From Diphasiastrum complanatum (Eukaryota; Streptophyta; Lycopodiopsida; Lycopodiales; Lycopodiaceae), in assembly GCA_029204225.1 (NCBI GenBank), contig CM055095.1, positions 64,527,976-64,591,975 on the forward strand: a stretch of DNA of 64,000 nt, given 5' to 3'. Below the pieces are notes generated by a model. The model was not told where the DNA came from, did no database searches, and saw only the letters and a program-made list of their open reading frames with translations. Position 1 is the first letter of the stretch; the number at the start of each line of letters is the position of its first letter. Below are positions 23,442-34,604 of this stretch, piece after piece. Position numbers and translations under genes: made by a program.

Positions 23442-23445
<4 letters not shown>
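23325..23445 (+). mobile_element. Helitron-like 3' terminus (perfect hairpin 23,415-23,431)
   Basis: Perfect stem GCCCGTC/GACGGGC with an AAC loop, then ACTCTTTAC. The expected CTAG reads CCATT here, so the terminus is mutated or was extended by the (TA)n that follows at 23,447-23,485. Confidence 0.5.

Positions 23446-23446
<1 letters not shown>

Positions 23447-23485
<39 letters not shown>
23447..23485. repeat. (TA)n microsatellite
   Basis: About 39 bp of TA dinucleotides directly after the Helitron-like end; TA-rich DNA is a common Helitron target. Confidence 0.9.
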
Positions 23486-23488
<3 letters not shown>

Positions 23489-25220
23489 CGCATAAATACG
23501 AAATCATTCCCGTTCCGTACAAAACCGTTCCATTATCTCGTTCTGTGAAAAAAATCCATGGAACGGTAAGGAATGGGGTATTTCTAAAATTGGACTATAT
23601 ATGTAGGCAATATGGCAAAAAAAATCTTAATACTTTGATCATTGATCCATTAGCATTGATGTTGAACTAGCATGTATTTGATGCTGCATCTATGGTGAAT
23701 ACATTGATGGTCAAGACTCAATGGTCGTGTAAGATCCTAGGTATGGTCTCAACGCTCTCAACCTTTACGCGTAGGCAAGTGTGAGCAACTTGCTAAAAAT
23801 GCCAAACTACCATCACTCATGTATTGGATAATGTACATGACGTGCGTCCTTTTGATTGTCGGTCAACTCCCATGTTTTAGGAGGTCAATCCAATAATCTC
23901 TGAATGAGACCTAGAACTTCTATGCTAATTACATCCACACTACTTTTCAGTCATGACCTTGCCATATAGATTCCTTCATAAAATCACAAGATGTTAGTGA
24001 ATTAGCCATCGTTCTTACAGCACTGATAGCTACGGTTTTTTAATTTTACTATGGGAGAGGCATGTAGAAGAATATGACAACAATAGTCCAAATGCTATGG
24101 TACTTGGTTGATAGTTTTGTGAGTAGGAGATAGAAAAGTGGCTTGTGATATGGCAAAATCTGGAAATATTCCTTGGTGTCAAGGCTAGAATTGTTATGTC
24201 ATTTCAAGGGTGGTTTCAATTTAAGGGCCTGTATCCTTTTTAGCTTGAGTTGCTACCATGTGGCATTTAAACTCGTAGGCGACCTTTGCCACTTAGGGCT
24301 ACCTCATGCTGGTTTTTGGTACTAATCTCGTTGCTAGTGGCAACTCAACTTGAACGGGCCATTATAAGAGTCATTTTAAAATATGAACATTAGAATGGAA
24401 GGTAAATGAAAGGGGAAGAATTTCATCGGAATGGAGGAGAGGGATGGGGACGCACCTAGGGCATGTTATTTGTCAAAAATTCAATGTTCATTGGAGAGAA
24501 AAAGTAAGAAGGATGATGTCACACCATTTTCCATAGGAAAATAAGAGTCACCGGATGACTTGGCATAAAAAATGTGGACTTAGGGTAAGGGAACAATCTA
24601 GGCACTACCCCTCACATCGCGAGTATAGTAAGAGACTTATTTTTTTGGAGATATTTAAATTTAAATTTTGAGGTGGGATGTAAGTTGCTATATGATAGAG
24701 GAGATAGAATGAAGGTCCCTTATACATGATGGTGTGTGAAAATTAGATGTGAAAAGGCGGGGGAGGGTTATAGAGAGGGATAAGCGTGACTTGGTGTCAC
24801 TATTGACCCCCCCCCCCCCCCCCCCCCCCCCCCGGGGTTGAAATCATCCTAAGGTTGTGAACACGTGAATGTGACCATTAGTTGGTAATTCTCGATTTTT
24901 TTTTGCATGACAAGTGATGTTGACAATCACATTAGAACTGCCCTTATTGGCAAAGCTACCTTGGGTACGCAAGGCTAGAGCCAACCTTACAAATGGCCTG
25001 GCCACATGAAGACCTAGGCAGTAGAGCAAATTTGTGAGCCTTGGCGCCTATGAATTTGAGTTCCTGGGGGCAACAGTGTGTTGGGTAAGAAGGCAGCAGT
25101 TTCTTGGGCGAGACACCGGAGAATTGGCAAAGAAAACCTCATGTGGGCAGGCTAAGCGAGTCTCTACTCTTTTTCTGTGGCCATGCTCCTCGCCTCCGTC
25201 CAGGCAGGCAGGCAGTGACT
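23486..25220. other. Unassigned intergenic DNA upstream of the START gene
   Basis: No gene recognised. 'cgttccgtacaaaaccgttc' near 23,508 resembles the ggaacgttcc stretch at 6,700. A run of 27 C residues at 24,807-24,833 ends in CCCGGGG and may be partly an assembly artefact. No clear TATA box before the gene start could be fixed. Confidence 0.45.
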
Positions 25221-25283
25221 ATGAAAATCTATGTCTCTGCTCTCAGACGACCACCCTCTCTTCTTCACCCCCCTCACAATGGC

Positions 25284-28200
25284 ATGGATCGCATTTCTGC
25301 CAAACGCTTATCGTCATCATCATCTGTTTACGCCAAATTCAAATGCTTTTCATTCAGTAATCCATTTATTATGCCATCACTTGAACTACAGAATGGCACA
25401 ATTTTATTTCTTCACAAGCCCACTAACACTGCTGCAACACCACAAGCATTGCGGATCAGGCTCTGTACTATATTACACTTGATCGGTGTCAATTCACTAG
25501 GTTTGAGGGTCAATCCAAGCTCTGTAAGAGCAGTAAAACAGTCAGACTCTTCCAACTCCATTGCTGACGATGAGGAGTTCGAATTCAGGGAGGCTGAGGA
25601 AGTTGGGAGTGCAGAGGATGGTGACAAGTTCGACGATTTTGAAAAAGTGTCAGAGGGTAATGTGGATGTGATGGTGGAAAAAATTGGCAGTAATAAAAGG
25701 CGGGTGACAGCACATGTTTGCATAGAGGCACCCTTAGACACTGTGTGGCAGGTGCTGACTGATTATGAGGGGCTAGCAGACTTCATCCCAAATCTAGTGG
25801 CGTGCCAACTTCTTGAGAGAAGGGAGCATGGAGCTCGGCTACTGCAGGTGAAGTTTCAAGCCCTAAATTCTTTCATATATCGTCTTGACTGTTTCAAGGA
25901 TAAAATTTGAAATTGGCTCAGTAACAAGTATTTGAATCAGCACTTTGTAAAAGGAAATGCATTTGTTTCGGAAGACCAATAAGGCAAGGTGATTTCTCAG
26001 ACTTTGTGGGTGGACTCCATAAGGTTGGAGATTCCACATCTCCTTTTGTTACGTTGGGTATCATGCTAGACATAATGTTAATATATTAGTCATTAGGTAG
26101 GGCATTCACCTCTGGTAATTTACAGATCCCTTATTTGAAATACATATGCCATTACTTCACCATCAATTTCAGCCAATTCATTTCACCAACAATCACATTT
26201 ATCTTAAGAGGAGAATAATGGAGACTGAAGCTGTTTATATTATCAAGAGCAGCATCACATAAAACATCAACTAAGACAACAATCTACAAGAAATTGAAGA
26301 TCGTATAATATCTTGAACTGAAATCATTGTACTATGATCCTTTAGTGAAATGCAGGTTGTCCACAAAAAAGAGTTGCAAGTTCAGTCTCCTACAAAGAAC
26401 TCACACTCCAAAACAGTAGGTAAGTTTTCCTATTGATAGTGCTATGTGCACCGTTTATGATCAGGTGAGAAGGTTAGGGAACGCATCGTCATAACCTAAG
26501 TCCTCTTGCACCCTACCAGTTGGCGACATGGCCCAATCTTATTTTTTAATAGCAAATAGGGACTCAACGGCCCAATTGAGGAACGAATTGAAGGCTAGCT
26601 AAATACCTCTCGAATGATGAATGAAAAGGTCGTAATCACATGTTCATAAATTATTGTCCTGAATGCTGGTTAATATGTAGAGAGATAGACATGCATTGTT
26701 AATGGTATTGTTGGAAATACAACGTTCACTTTACATTGTTTATGTCATGTGCCAATCTCAGCATTAAAACATTCAATCCATTCTTGAACAACAAATTTGC
26801 ATGAAAGACAAGAAATCAAGAAAACTAGTTAAGAATCAAGAAGATGGATAAAAGTAGCACATCTTCACCAAAATAGGCAAAATAAGGATTCATTATTCAT
26901 CATAGTTGATCATTCAGGAGATTGGGCCTGAATCTAGAGCATGATCAAAGCTCTCATGGGATTTTTAGCACATGAACCACAAATTTCATCAAGAAAGCTC
27001 TCAAAGAGTAGCTTTAAGAACACTAGAAGTTCATAAAATTGAAAATATAGAATAGCCTCCAAATTAGCATGACCTCCTCTATTCATAGCGGTCCTTGGTG
27101 CCTCTAATTTGAATTTGGGGCCTTATTACCTCAATTTGGGCCTTACAACCATCATAACAATTCCTGCCAATACAAATATGGCGTGGTTGATTAGGTCGCT
27201 TTATTGACTAACTTTAATGAAATAATCCTACTCTAATTTAGCACCATGGCTACATTTAGCAAACTCTTTGGTTGCGCACATGGGCTAATTATGCACAGGA
27301 CATGATAGTTTAGGTAATATTGACTTTGACGACTGTGATCAAGTCTACCTAAGTCACTGTATCGTGTGAACTGACCCATTACTGAGCTCATTAGGATCTA
27401 GGGGTTTTGTTGTACTTTCTCTCTCTATTACGTAGTATTGTGGTTTCTCCTTCAATGGTGCCTATGAGGGATTGTGCCTTTGTTGATGCTTAGTGAAGTG
27501 CCTTGCTTACATGGTATCAAAGCTGCTATAATTTGGAGTACTTGCTCAGTGGATTCAGCTTGTCATAGGCTGTGTAATGAAGTGAGGAAGGTGAAAGCTA
27601 GGAAAGGCAAAGTGGGAGAAAAGAACTTGCTTTTGGCTATTTTGCAGGTATTGGAGCATGCAAATCGTCATTGGGGAATAGAAACTCAGTCTCGAAGTCA
27701 TCAAATACGCCAGGGCAGAATCAAACAAATCAAAAATTTGTTGAGTGAGAAAGTCTAAGGCTTTATTCAACTTTTGTGTTCAAATATTTTTGTTGTGGAG
27801 AAAAGTTTCCTTGAGAAAGTCATTACCTTATTGTTTGTGGAATCAAAAGTCACACTGGGCAGTGCGTAGTATTGCTAATTAAGGATAGGATGCATTTGGT
27901 AGTCGTAGAACTCCAGTCCATTGAGATTTAGCTCACTTATGTTCAATTCTTTCAACTTTGAGAGTTTGGTGTTTAGAAGTCTGAAAAACTCAATAGTGAG
28001 TAAAAGCAATGGTAGGAGGTAGTTAACTGCAGGAAAACGGTTTTCTAGAGTTAAGTGCATAAAAAATGACCTTTTTTGGTCAAGGTTTGAGCTAGAGCAG
28101 TGATTTTTGCATAGTAGCTACCATTTGTTGTTCCATGTCTATGTATAGTGTCTTAAAGGCCTCTAGTACGGCCTGAAACACTAGAAAAGGCTTCGAAACT

Positions 28201-30767
28201 CCCAGAAAGCTACCTGGAATGCCTGTTTCCAACCCGCAGCATTGGCGCTTCTACCTGGAACATCTGGGAAAGGTCGTGAAACGGCTATGTTGGATGCTCA
28301 AAATGCTTCCACAGACTGCGAAATGTGGATTGCCGCAAGCCGAAATGCTATAGAAACTTAGTGTATATAAGATTTTTTGGGCAGCAAGGAAGTGAATGCA
28401 CCCAATTGGATTCTACCATGTGTAAAGGTTCTAAAGGAGCTCAATCTGGACTGTCTGATCAGATTTGACCAATGGGCAGGATTGATTGAAGAGTTCAAAC
28501 TTGAAAATATTGGTTTTTTATTGAAGAAATGCTAGTTTGAATGGTCCCACAACTTAGTCCCTATTTTCTGGGACTGACACAGCTTTTCCAAGGCACTATC
28601 TATTGAAACTTTGTATTAGAAAAGTGAAAAATAGAGTGATAAAATGACATGGACAGCAGCTAAGAAGGATTGATTAAGCTATGGACTAATTAAAAAATCT
28701 TGAGAATCGAAGATTTGTGTGCGAATAGGGAATTTTTTGAAAAAGGCAGTTTAGCCATATTTCGTTTTTTTCTAGGCTTAAGGGCACTTGTGAATCATTT
28801 TAGGGGTCAAAAAGTTCAAATTGGAATAAGTTTTCAACCATAAGCCAGATTGAGGTGCAATCAAAGATGACATTTATCAATTTTGCTGCAAATTTTTCAC
28901 TTTTGGAGATAATTTTGTCATCCAGAGTCATCTTAACACAGTTATAGATTATGGCCGCCATTTTTGTGAATGCTTACAAATGATAACAGTAATGACTACC
29001 TTGACATCCCAACATATCCCAGAAGCTAAAATGTGAATAGCAGATGCTGATGAGCATGGAAAGTGCTTCGTAATATTGCAAGTGTGATATGTTACCAAAC
29101 TTTCAAACCTCTGTGCTAAGCTCTAAGTAGACTTCATGTGGCGTGAATAAGCGAATAAAAAGAGTCAACTGGAGAATGAAGACATGCATCCAACCTCAGG
29201 ACATCAGGAGTCATTTTGAGTGGACGAAGGATTCTTAAAAGAAATCACTAGTTTCCCTAGTCTCTAGCATCTAGGAAGAAGTATTGACAAAAAAACTAGC
29301 TACTTTGAGAAAGTACAGACTTGTGATGAGCCTTGGTCTTATGTATTTCTTTTACGGAAGATTTCAATATTTTGAAAGATTCTCCTAGTCTTTTTGAAAC
29401 TTTTATGAGCTTATTAGCTCTCAGGAGGGCTAATATATGAACATTCCTTGTATATATGGACTAGGTTACGTTCATTGTATATGTTGCTGTAGTGTTCATA
29501 CATCAGTGTGCAATTTTTTTAAGATGTATAAGCTGAAGGTTAACTGGTTTTTTATTCGCTAACTGGTTAGGCAATGGCTGTTTCTCAGATTGGAGAACAA
29601 AAAGTTGCACTTGGATTGAAGTTCCAGGCAAAAGGAGTTTTGGATGTGCAAGAGAATCCTGTACAAATTTCACTTAATCGCATTTGCCGTGATATAATGT
29701 TTGAAATGGTCGAAGGAGATTTTCAAGTTTTTCGAGGTGTTTGGCATCTTGAACAGGTTCACCATCCCTAGCAACTCAAAAAGAATTGTCTCCACTCCAA
29801 ATGTTATGTGCTTAAATTTTCAATGTCTTTAATGCTCTTTAAGAATTCCTGGCATGCATGTTGGTACATTTTCATATCTTTGGGGAATTTGAGGGACAGT
29901 TATGTTAACTAGGGCTGTAGCTTAGGTGCTACTCTTTTGCAAGTGTCATGCTTTGTGTCAAGGTGTGTTGTTGCTTTGACTATCATCAGCTATCTTGCTA
30001 AGATTCAGTAGTATACTCGCCCTCCTGTCTTGAATGCTTGGAAACTACAATCTCTCCAGCAGTCCCTGGATTGCTGGAGTGATGGATATTGCCTTCAGTT
30101 CAGAAGTAGAAATGAATCACGAGCTAGGAATGGAGGATATAGCTGTAGCTTGTAACATCGTTAAATTTCACAGTTGAGATTGTGCTATTATCTGTTTACT
30201 GGAAGGCATGGTTTGCGTCTTGTGCTTCAGCCACCATACAAAGAGTATGCAGCATCCTTCTAATGTGAAGAGTTGCACAAGTAATAAAATATTTATGTGG
30301 TGTAAATTTAAATTTTATTTTGTGAATTTTTTAAATTTTAGAGTCACCACATCTAGCTACAAAAAAGATGGTGGTTGGATATTCAGAAAATAGGAGCAAA
30401 TTTCATATCCTGGATAAGGTTCAGCAAGCTGTGTTCTCTTTGAAAACATCTTTTGCTGAAACCCTTTTCCTCAATCAAATATCCAAAGAAGTTTATTTAA
30501 GTGGATAAAGAGCCACTTTGACTTTATGCTTCTTGAATTGTTCTAACAAGCCTATTGTTGCAGGTCAAAAGCCCATTAGGCGGAAGTTGTGAAAATTTGA
30601 ATGTCGAAAGCAATGTACAGACAATATTGTCATACATTTTGGATGTGCAACCAAAAATTTGGCTCCCAGTAAGCCTTGTCGAGACCAGACTAACAAGTCA
30701 AGTCAAAGTCAATTTGGGTAGTGTTCGTGACAGAGCACTACAGCTAACCCTAAGTATTATTGATTGA
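25284..30767 (+). CDS. START/Coq10-fold (polyketide cyclase-like) lipid-transport protein, 3 exons
   Basis: Joined exons 25,284-25,847, 29,589-29,756 and 30,564-30,767 keep phase 0 and give about 311 residues. Donors are CAG|GTGAAG and CAG|GTTCAC; acceptors are TTTCTCAG and TTGTTGCAG. Residues 1-70 are Ser/basic and acid-poor, like a plastid transit peptide, followed by an acidic linker. The fold begins near residue 130: VTAHVCIEAPLDTVWQVLTD, YEGLADFIPNL, HGARLLQ|IGEQKVALGLKF, KGVLDVQEN, MVEGDFQVFRGVWHLEQ, ILSYILDVQPKIWLPVSLVE. These match plant 'polyketide cyclase/dehydrase and lipid transport' proteins such as Arabidopsis At4g01650 and the first domain of At5g08720. Ligand and exact role are unknown; plastid location is inferred. 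A second domain, present in the long paralogue, was not found downstream. An upstream in-frame Met at 25,221 is an alternative start. Confidence 0.8.
25848..29588 (+). other. Intron 1 of the START-like gene (3.7 kb)
   Basis: GT at 25,848 and AG at 29,587-29,588, phase 0. It contains an LTR-like block with a Met-tRNA primer site (26,709-27,526). The remainder is AT-rich sequence with no recognised gene. Confidence 0.75.
26709..27511 (+). mobile_element. Candidate Copia LTR inside intron 1
   Basis: The block begins TGTTGGAAATAC and ends CTTACA, immediately followed by TGGTATCAAAGCTGC at 27,512-27,526, which is a Met-tRNA primer-site match. Size (803 bp) is reasonable for a plant Copia LTR. No second LTR, gag or target duplication was found, so it would be a truncated element. 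Confidence 0.45.
29757..30563 (+). other. Intron 2 of the START-like gene (807 bp)
   Basis: GT at 29,757 and TTGTTGCAG at its end, phase 0. No embedded feature was recognised. Confidence 0.75.
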
Positions 30768-32590
30768 CACTCTGTTAAGCCTGTTTTAAATTGCTACTAT
30801 CAGAGTTCTCAATCCGATCACTTGGATAGATTTCTTAGTTTCCTTCAGTGGTAAATGTATTTTACTCCACTTGCTACATTATTTCATTGATATGCACCCC
30901 TAAATAGCAGTGGTGGAATGGATTATATTTTATTGCATATTGGCACAGTGACAAGGAGCAGGTCCTGGCATGTATCTTGAAATAAGCTAACACATTTCAT
31001 TAGCCTGCCGGCTGGTCAATTTGAGATTCCATCAAGTCTATGTTTTTGGTTGACTCTGAATATTTAATCTCCTGTATCCCCCCAGCAGTACAAGTAGCTC
31101 TAGCATGACTGTGACTTTGAATTCATTGAATAATTTTTAAAAATCAATCGGTTTTGAGTACAAGTAGCTGTGAAAAATTTGGGGTTTGAGAAGAGTTTAT
31201 TGGGTTCCTGGGGAGCTACTTGATGGTGTCTGTAACACCATTATCTAAAGTAGGCCATAGCAAGTTGTCTAATATGCCTTTATTGTGTACAATTGCACTG
31301 AGGAGCTGCAGCAAGTGTATTCTTTTTCTGTGTGGATAGATTGGGCTTTATTCTCATGTCCTCTCTGCCAAAAAATCCATCCATAGCTAGATAGAAACAT
31401 ATCCTAAAACTATGGCTGGGGTATTTCTTCATGCAAATGATATACCTTAGAGATGTTTATCATTGTGTTTACATTAAGGCACTGGAGATCATTTTTGTAT
31501 GAGCTATTGTTCAGCTAGACATTGGGATATTTTTATAATAACAGCTGAAATGACATTGTCCTCCAATATTTTCTTTCTGAGAGCATACTGATGATAATCA
31601 AAATTTAACAAAAACTGCAAGTACTGGTAAGGATTCTACATTTTGGAATGCACCACCATGAATGACAGTACCACCTCAGCAAGACTTAAATGGTTATAAC
31701 AAGGTTTTCTGACATCACATCGCAACATTTACCAATAAGAGCCTGAGATTGGAGCCTATTTGAGCTGCAATGCTGCCTGATCTTGCACCAAAAATTTATC
31801 TGCCATCAAACCAGACTTTGAGCTGTTAGATTAGGGGAATGATGATATGAGCAACCATCAGTAAACTTTTTGAGTTACTATGATTGCATACACAACACTT
31901 GTCTTTTAACCCAATACCATTAGCCTAGTGCATGACTTAAATCAAATAAGGCCAATTACAAACTTTCCTTAGCTTGAAGTACATGAAGGCATTCTTGTCA
32001 ATGAACGTGAAATTGATGTATAAATATGTTTTGGTGTAGGTTAAATTTGTTTACATGCACAAGAGATATAAAAACAAATGATTTGCAGATGAACTCTTTA
32101 ATAATATAACTCTTGCTTGTGCCCGTTGATGATGGGCAATGGGCACTTACCCACAAAAAGTGTTTATATATTTGTGGAGGCTATGTTCTTTTACCATTAC
32201 TTTTTTTTAGCTTTTCTTTTTGCAAATGGGTGGAATCTTTTGCCAGCAAAGCGTGACATTTTTGCTGGCAAAAGCATGACATTTTTTACGGCACCTCACA
32301 CATTCTCTCTCCAAAATAGTTTTATACTATATACTAGAGAAGTGTGCTCGTCGATTGCCGGCCAACTGTGTTGGAAAGAGGGAATGTTGCGAAGATAACT
32401 CAAAAAGAAACGAGCACGAAAAAGAAGCGAGCTCGAAAAAAAACGAACTCGAATGGAAAATGTTCGTGCGTAACGAACTAAGCTATCTCTCTCTTTCCTC
32501 AAGCATGACTACGCCTATCAGTCTCAAACAGAACATTAGTGATAGAAATCACGTTCAATCTGATTACGTAGCCAAACATTAAGCATCAAA
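30768..32590. other. Unassigned DNA downstream of the START gene
   Basis: No second START domain, poly(A) signal of note or other gene could be identified. Near 32,400-32,450 'gagctcgaaaaaaaacgaac' style words recur. Confidence 0.45.
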
Positions 32591-32617
32591 ACATCAGATA
32601 AATAATTTGTTGCGAAC

Positions 32618-32760
32618 AGCTAGGCAAATTATTAGTCGCGAATTACTCGCGAAGAGCTAGACGAATAATCAGTTGCGAATTAGTCGCGAAAGACAAGACT
32701 AAATATTAGTCGCGATCAACTAGACTAATAATAATTCGCGAAGAGCAGACAGCCATATTA
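32618..32760. repeat. Short TCGCGAA-rich repeat cluster
   Basis: Five or more variants of 'ttagtcgcgaa...agctagac' occur in about 140 bp, each containing TCGCGA or TTCGCGAA palindromes. Spacing is irregular, near 25-35 bp. Confidence 0.6.
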
Positions 32761-33221
32761 AGTAATTAGAAAGCCAGACAGAACGTAGAAAAGCATTGCA
32801 ATATTGACACAAATCTGAACGCAGAACAAGCAGAGCTGTAATCAGATTAAGTATAACAAAATATACAAGTCAATAATGCAAGTGAGCACAAAATAATAGC
32901 GGACGTAACCGCGTGCTTCACAAAGCTAATCACACAATCTGTAAAGGTGATGAACCTATTATTGACAATACATATGGAAGAAAAGAATCAATGCGTGAAA
33001 GCATCTACAATGTCTATCTCTGATTATTTGTGATGTTTCGTTCTATCTTCTCTTCTATTCTGATGTCGTTCTAATGTCGTTATGATGTCGTTGTTTGAAT
33101 ACGTAGATGGTATTCAATATATACATAATTTTTACAGGTGTGCAGATGATTATTGGCTCATGGGTATGCTTCACTTTTGCCAGGGGTGTCTCTTCCTCCT
33201 AATGATACACCAATTACCATT

Positions 33222-33380
33222 GTTTCTTTTTTATCTGGTGCTCGCGAGCTTATTGCTAGGGCTACTACTCACTTACAGCATGTTCAACAACGCTATCAGA
33301 CTTCTGTTGATCGTCATCACCGTCATGTTGAGTTTCAGGTTGGTGATATGGTTTACCTCCGGTTACGCTTTGCACGTCAT
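33222..33380 (+). pseudogene. Ty3/Gypsy integrase C-terminal fragment
   Basis: The frame from 33,153 gives GARELIARATTHLQHVQQRY, then RHHRHVEFQVGDMVYLRLR. This is the conserved stretch between the integrase core and the chromodomain-side tail of plant Gypsy elements (family: kmqqryKksaDkhRr...f.vGD.VylrL). It is about 50 residues without the catalytic DDE core and is followed by unrelated sequence; a fragment. Confidence 0.75.
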
Positions 33381-33439
33381 CACTTTGTTCATTCGCCGCG
33401 TCCATTCTTTTATTGTTATTATGCATAAGCAGGCCTAAG

Positions 33440-34604
33440 GGCCCTTTTAATTCATATACTGGCCTTGGGCCCTATTTGGTTATATTTTTAGGACTTGGTC
33501 ACATTGATTTGGAGTGGGGGTCCTCCTATTGGGAGGGCGCACTATTTTCCCTCCAAATCCTTTTTCCTCCCTTTTTTGAATCCTCCATTTGATTTAGGGA
33601 GAGGGTATAAGTAGGGCAGCATTGTATTCCTTTATTCAGTTTATGATGATTGTTCCTCTTTAGTCTCCTTAAGCATTCTCTTCCTGCTTTCTATCTTAAG
33701 TCCTACTTTCTAGCATAGCTAGTGAATCTTAGTTTGTAACTAAGCACTTAAATGTCAATGGAATTGACAAAGCGTAGCATAACCCTTGTTTTATATGCAT
33801 ATATCTCGTACGTAAACTCGCTTTGGAAAGACTTGATAGCCCGGATTTTATCCAGTTCCCCGATCCTACAAATAACTTTGTCTCAAGCTCCTTGGAATAC
33901 ATTAGTACTTCTATGAGTGAATTACTACCGAATGACTTCATCTGCTCTAAGGAATTACCTTATTTACTTTGCACCTATGAGGTGCATAAGGAGACTTTTT
34001 GATGGATTACAAATGCCCATGAGTGCTATTTTTCCAGACTAGCAAAATTCCTAATAGGTGCTCTTAATATGTTGTATCCTTTCATTATGAAAGATGCAGA
34101 CCTTAAGGCAAATACATACAAGGGTGTCCTAAATGGGGATACATACTTACTATGGCAATGTGATTCATCTGTCGACTTCTATATTAATTTATCCAAACAC
34201 ATATATGCAATGAAGGCAACAGATATCTCCAAATGCTATTCCCTTCGACGGTACTGACGGTTTGAAAACCATTATGACAAAAATGATTCATTTGGCATTC
34301 AAAATTGCCAAAATCAAAATACTTAAATATAAACATATATCTAGGACCAATGATTTTAAATGGGCTTCTGAAAAAGGACTTTCGAATGAATGGAATGCTA
34401 TAGACAAGGTTACTATATGCAAATGGAATTCCTACTTGATAGATAATTGCATTGTAAGATTTGGGATTGTACCTAGCGACAAATCCGGGGAATACCTATG
34501 GGTTTTTCATGCTCACCATTATGGTGCAATTGGTATCTTTCATTTTTTGAAATGCAGTTTATTAAAAGATTGGCAAAACTTGGGCAAATTGAGTATATGA
34601 ACAA
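33440..34604. other. Unassigned DNA with short open frames
   Basis: Plus-strand frames at 34,069-34,257 and 34,262-34,600 code for Lys/Ile/Trp-containing peptides that I do not recognise. They may belong to a decayed mobile element. The sequence changes abruptly at about 34,605 to Copia RT. Confidence 0.4.

Noticed and set aside
27474-27758. 94-codon frame in intron 1 as a nested gene
   Set aside because: It starts across the candidate LTR/primer-site junction and shows no recognisable domain; more likely leader sequence of a truncated retroelement.
34069-34600. Two plus-strand frames (62 and 112 codons) as a gene
   Set aside because: No recognised motif, no splice or start support, and abrupt change to Copia sequence at 34,605.
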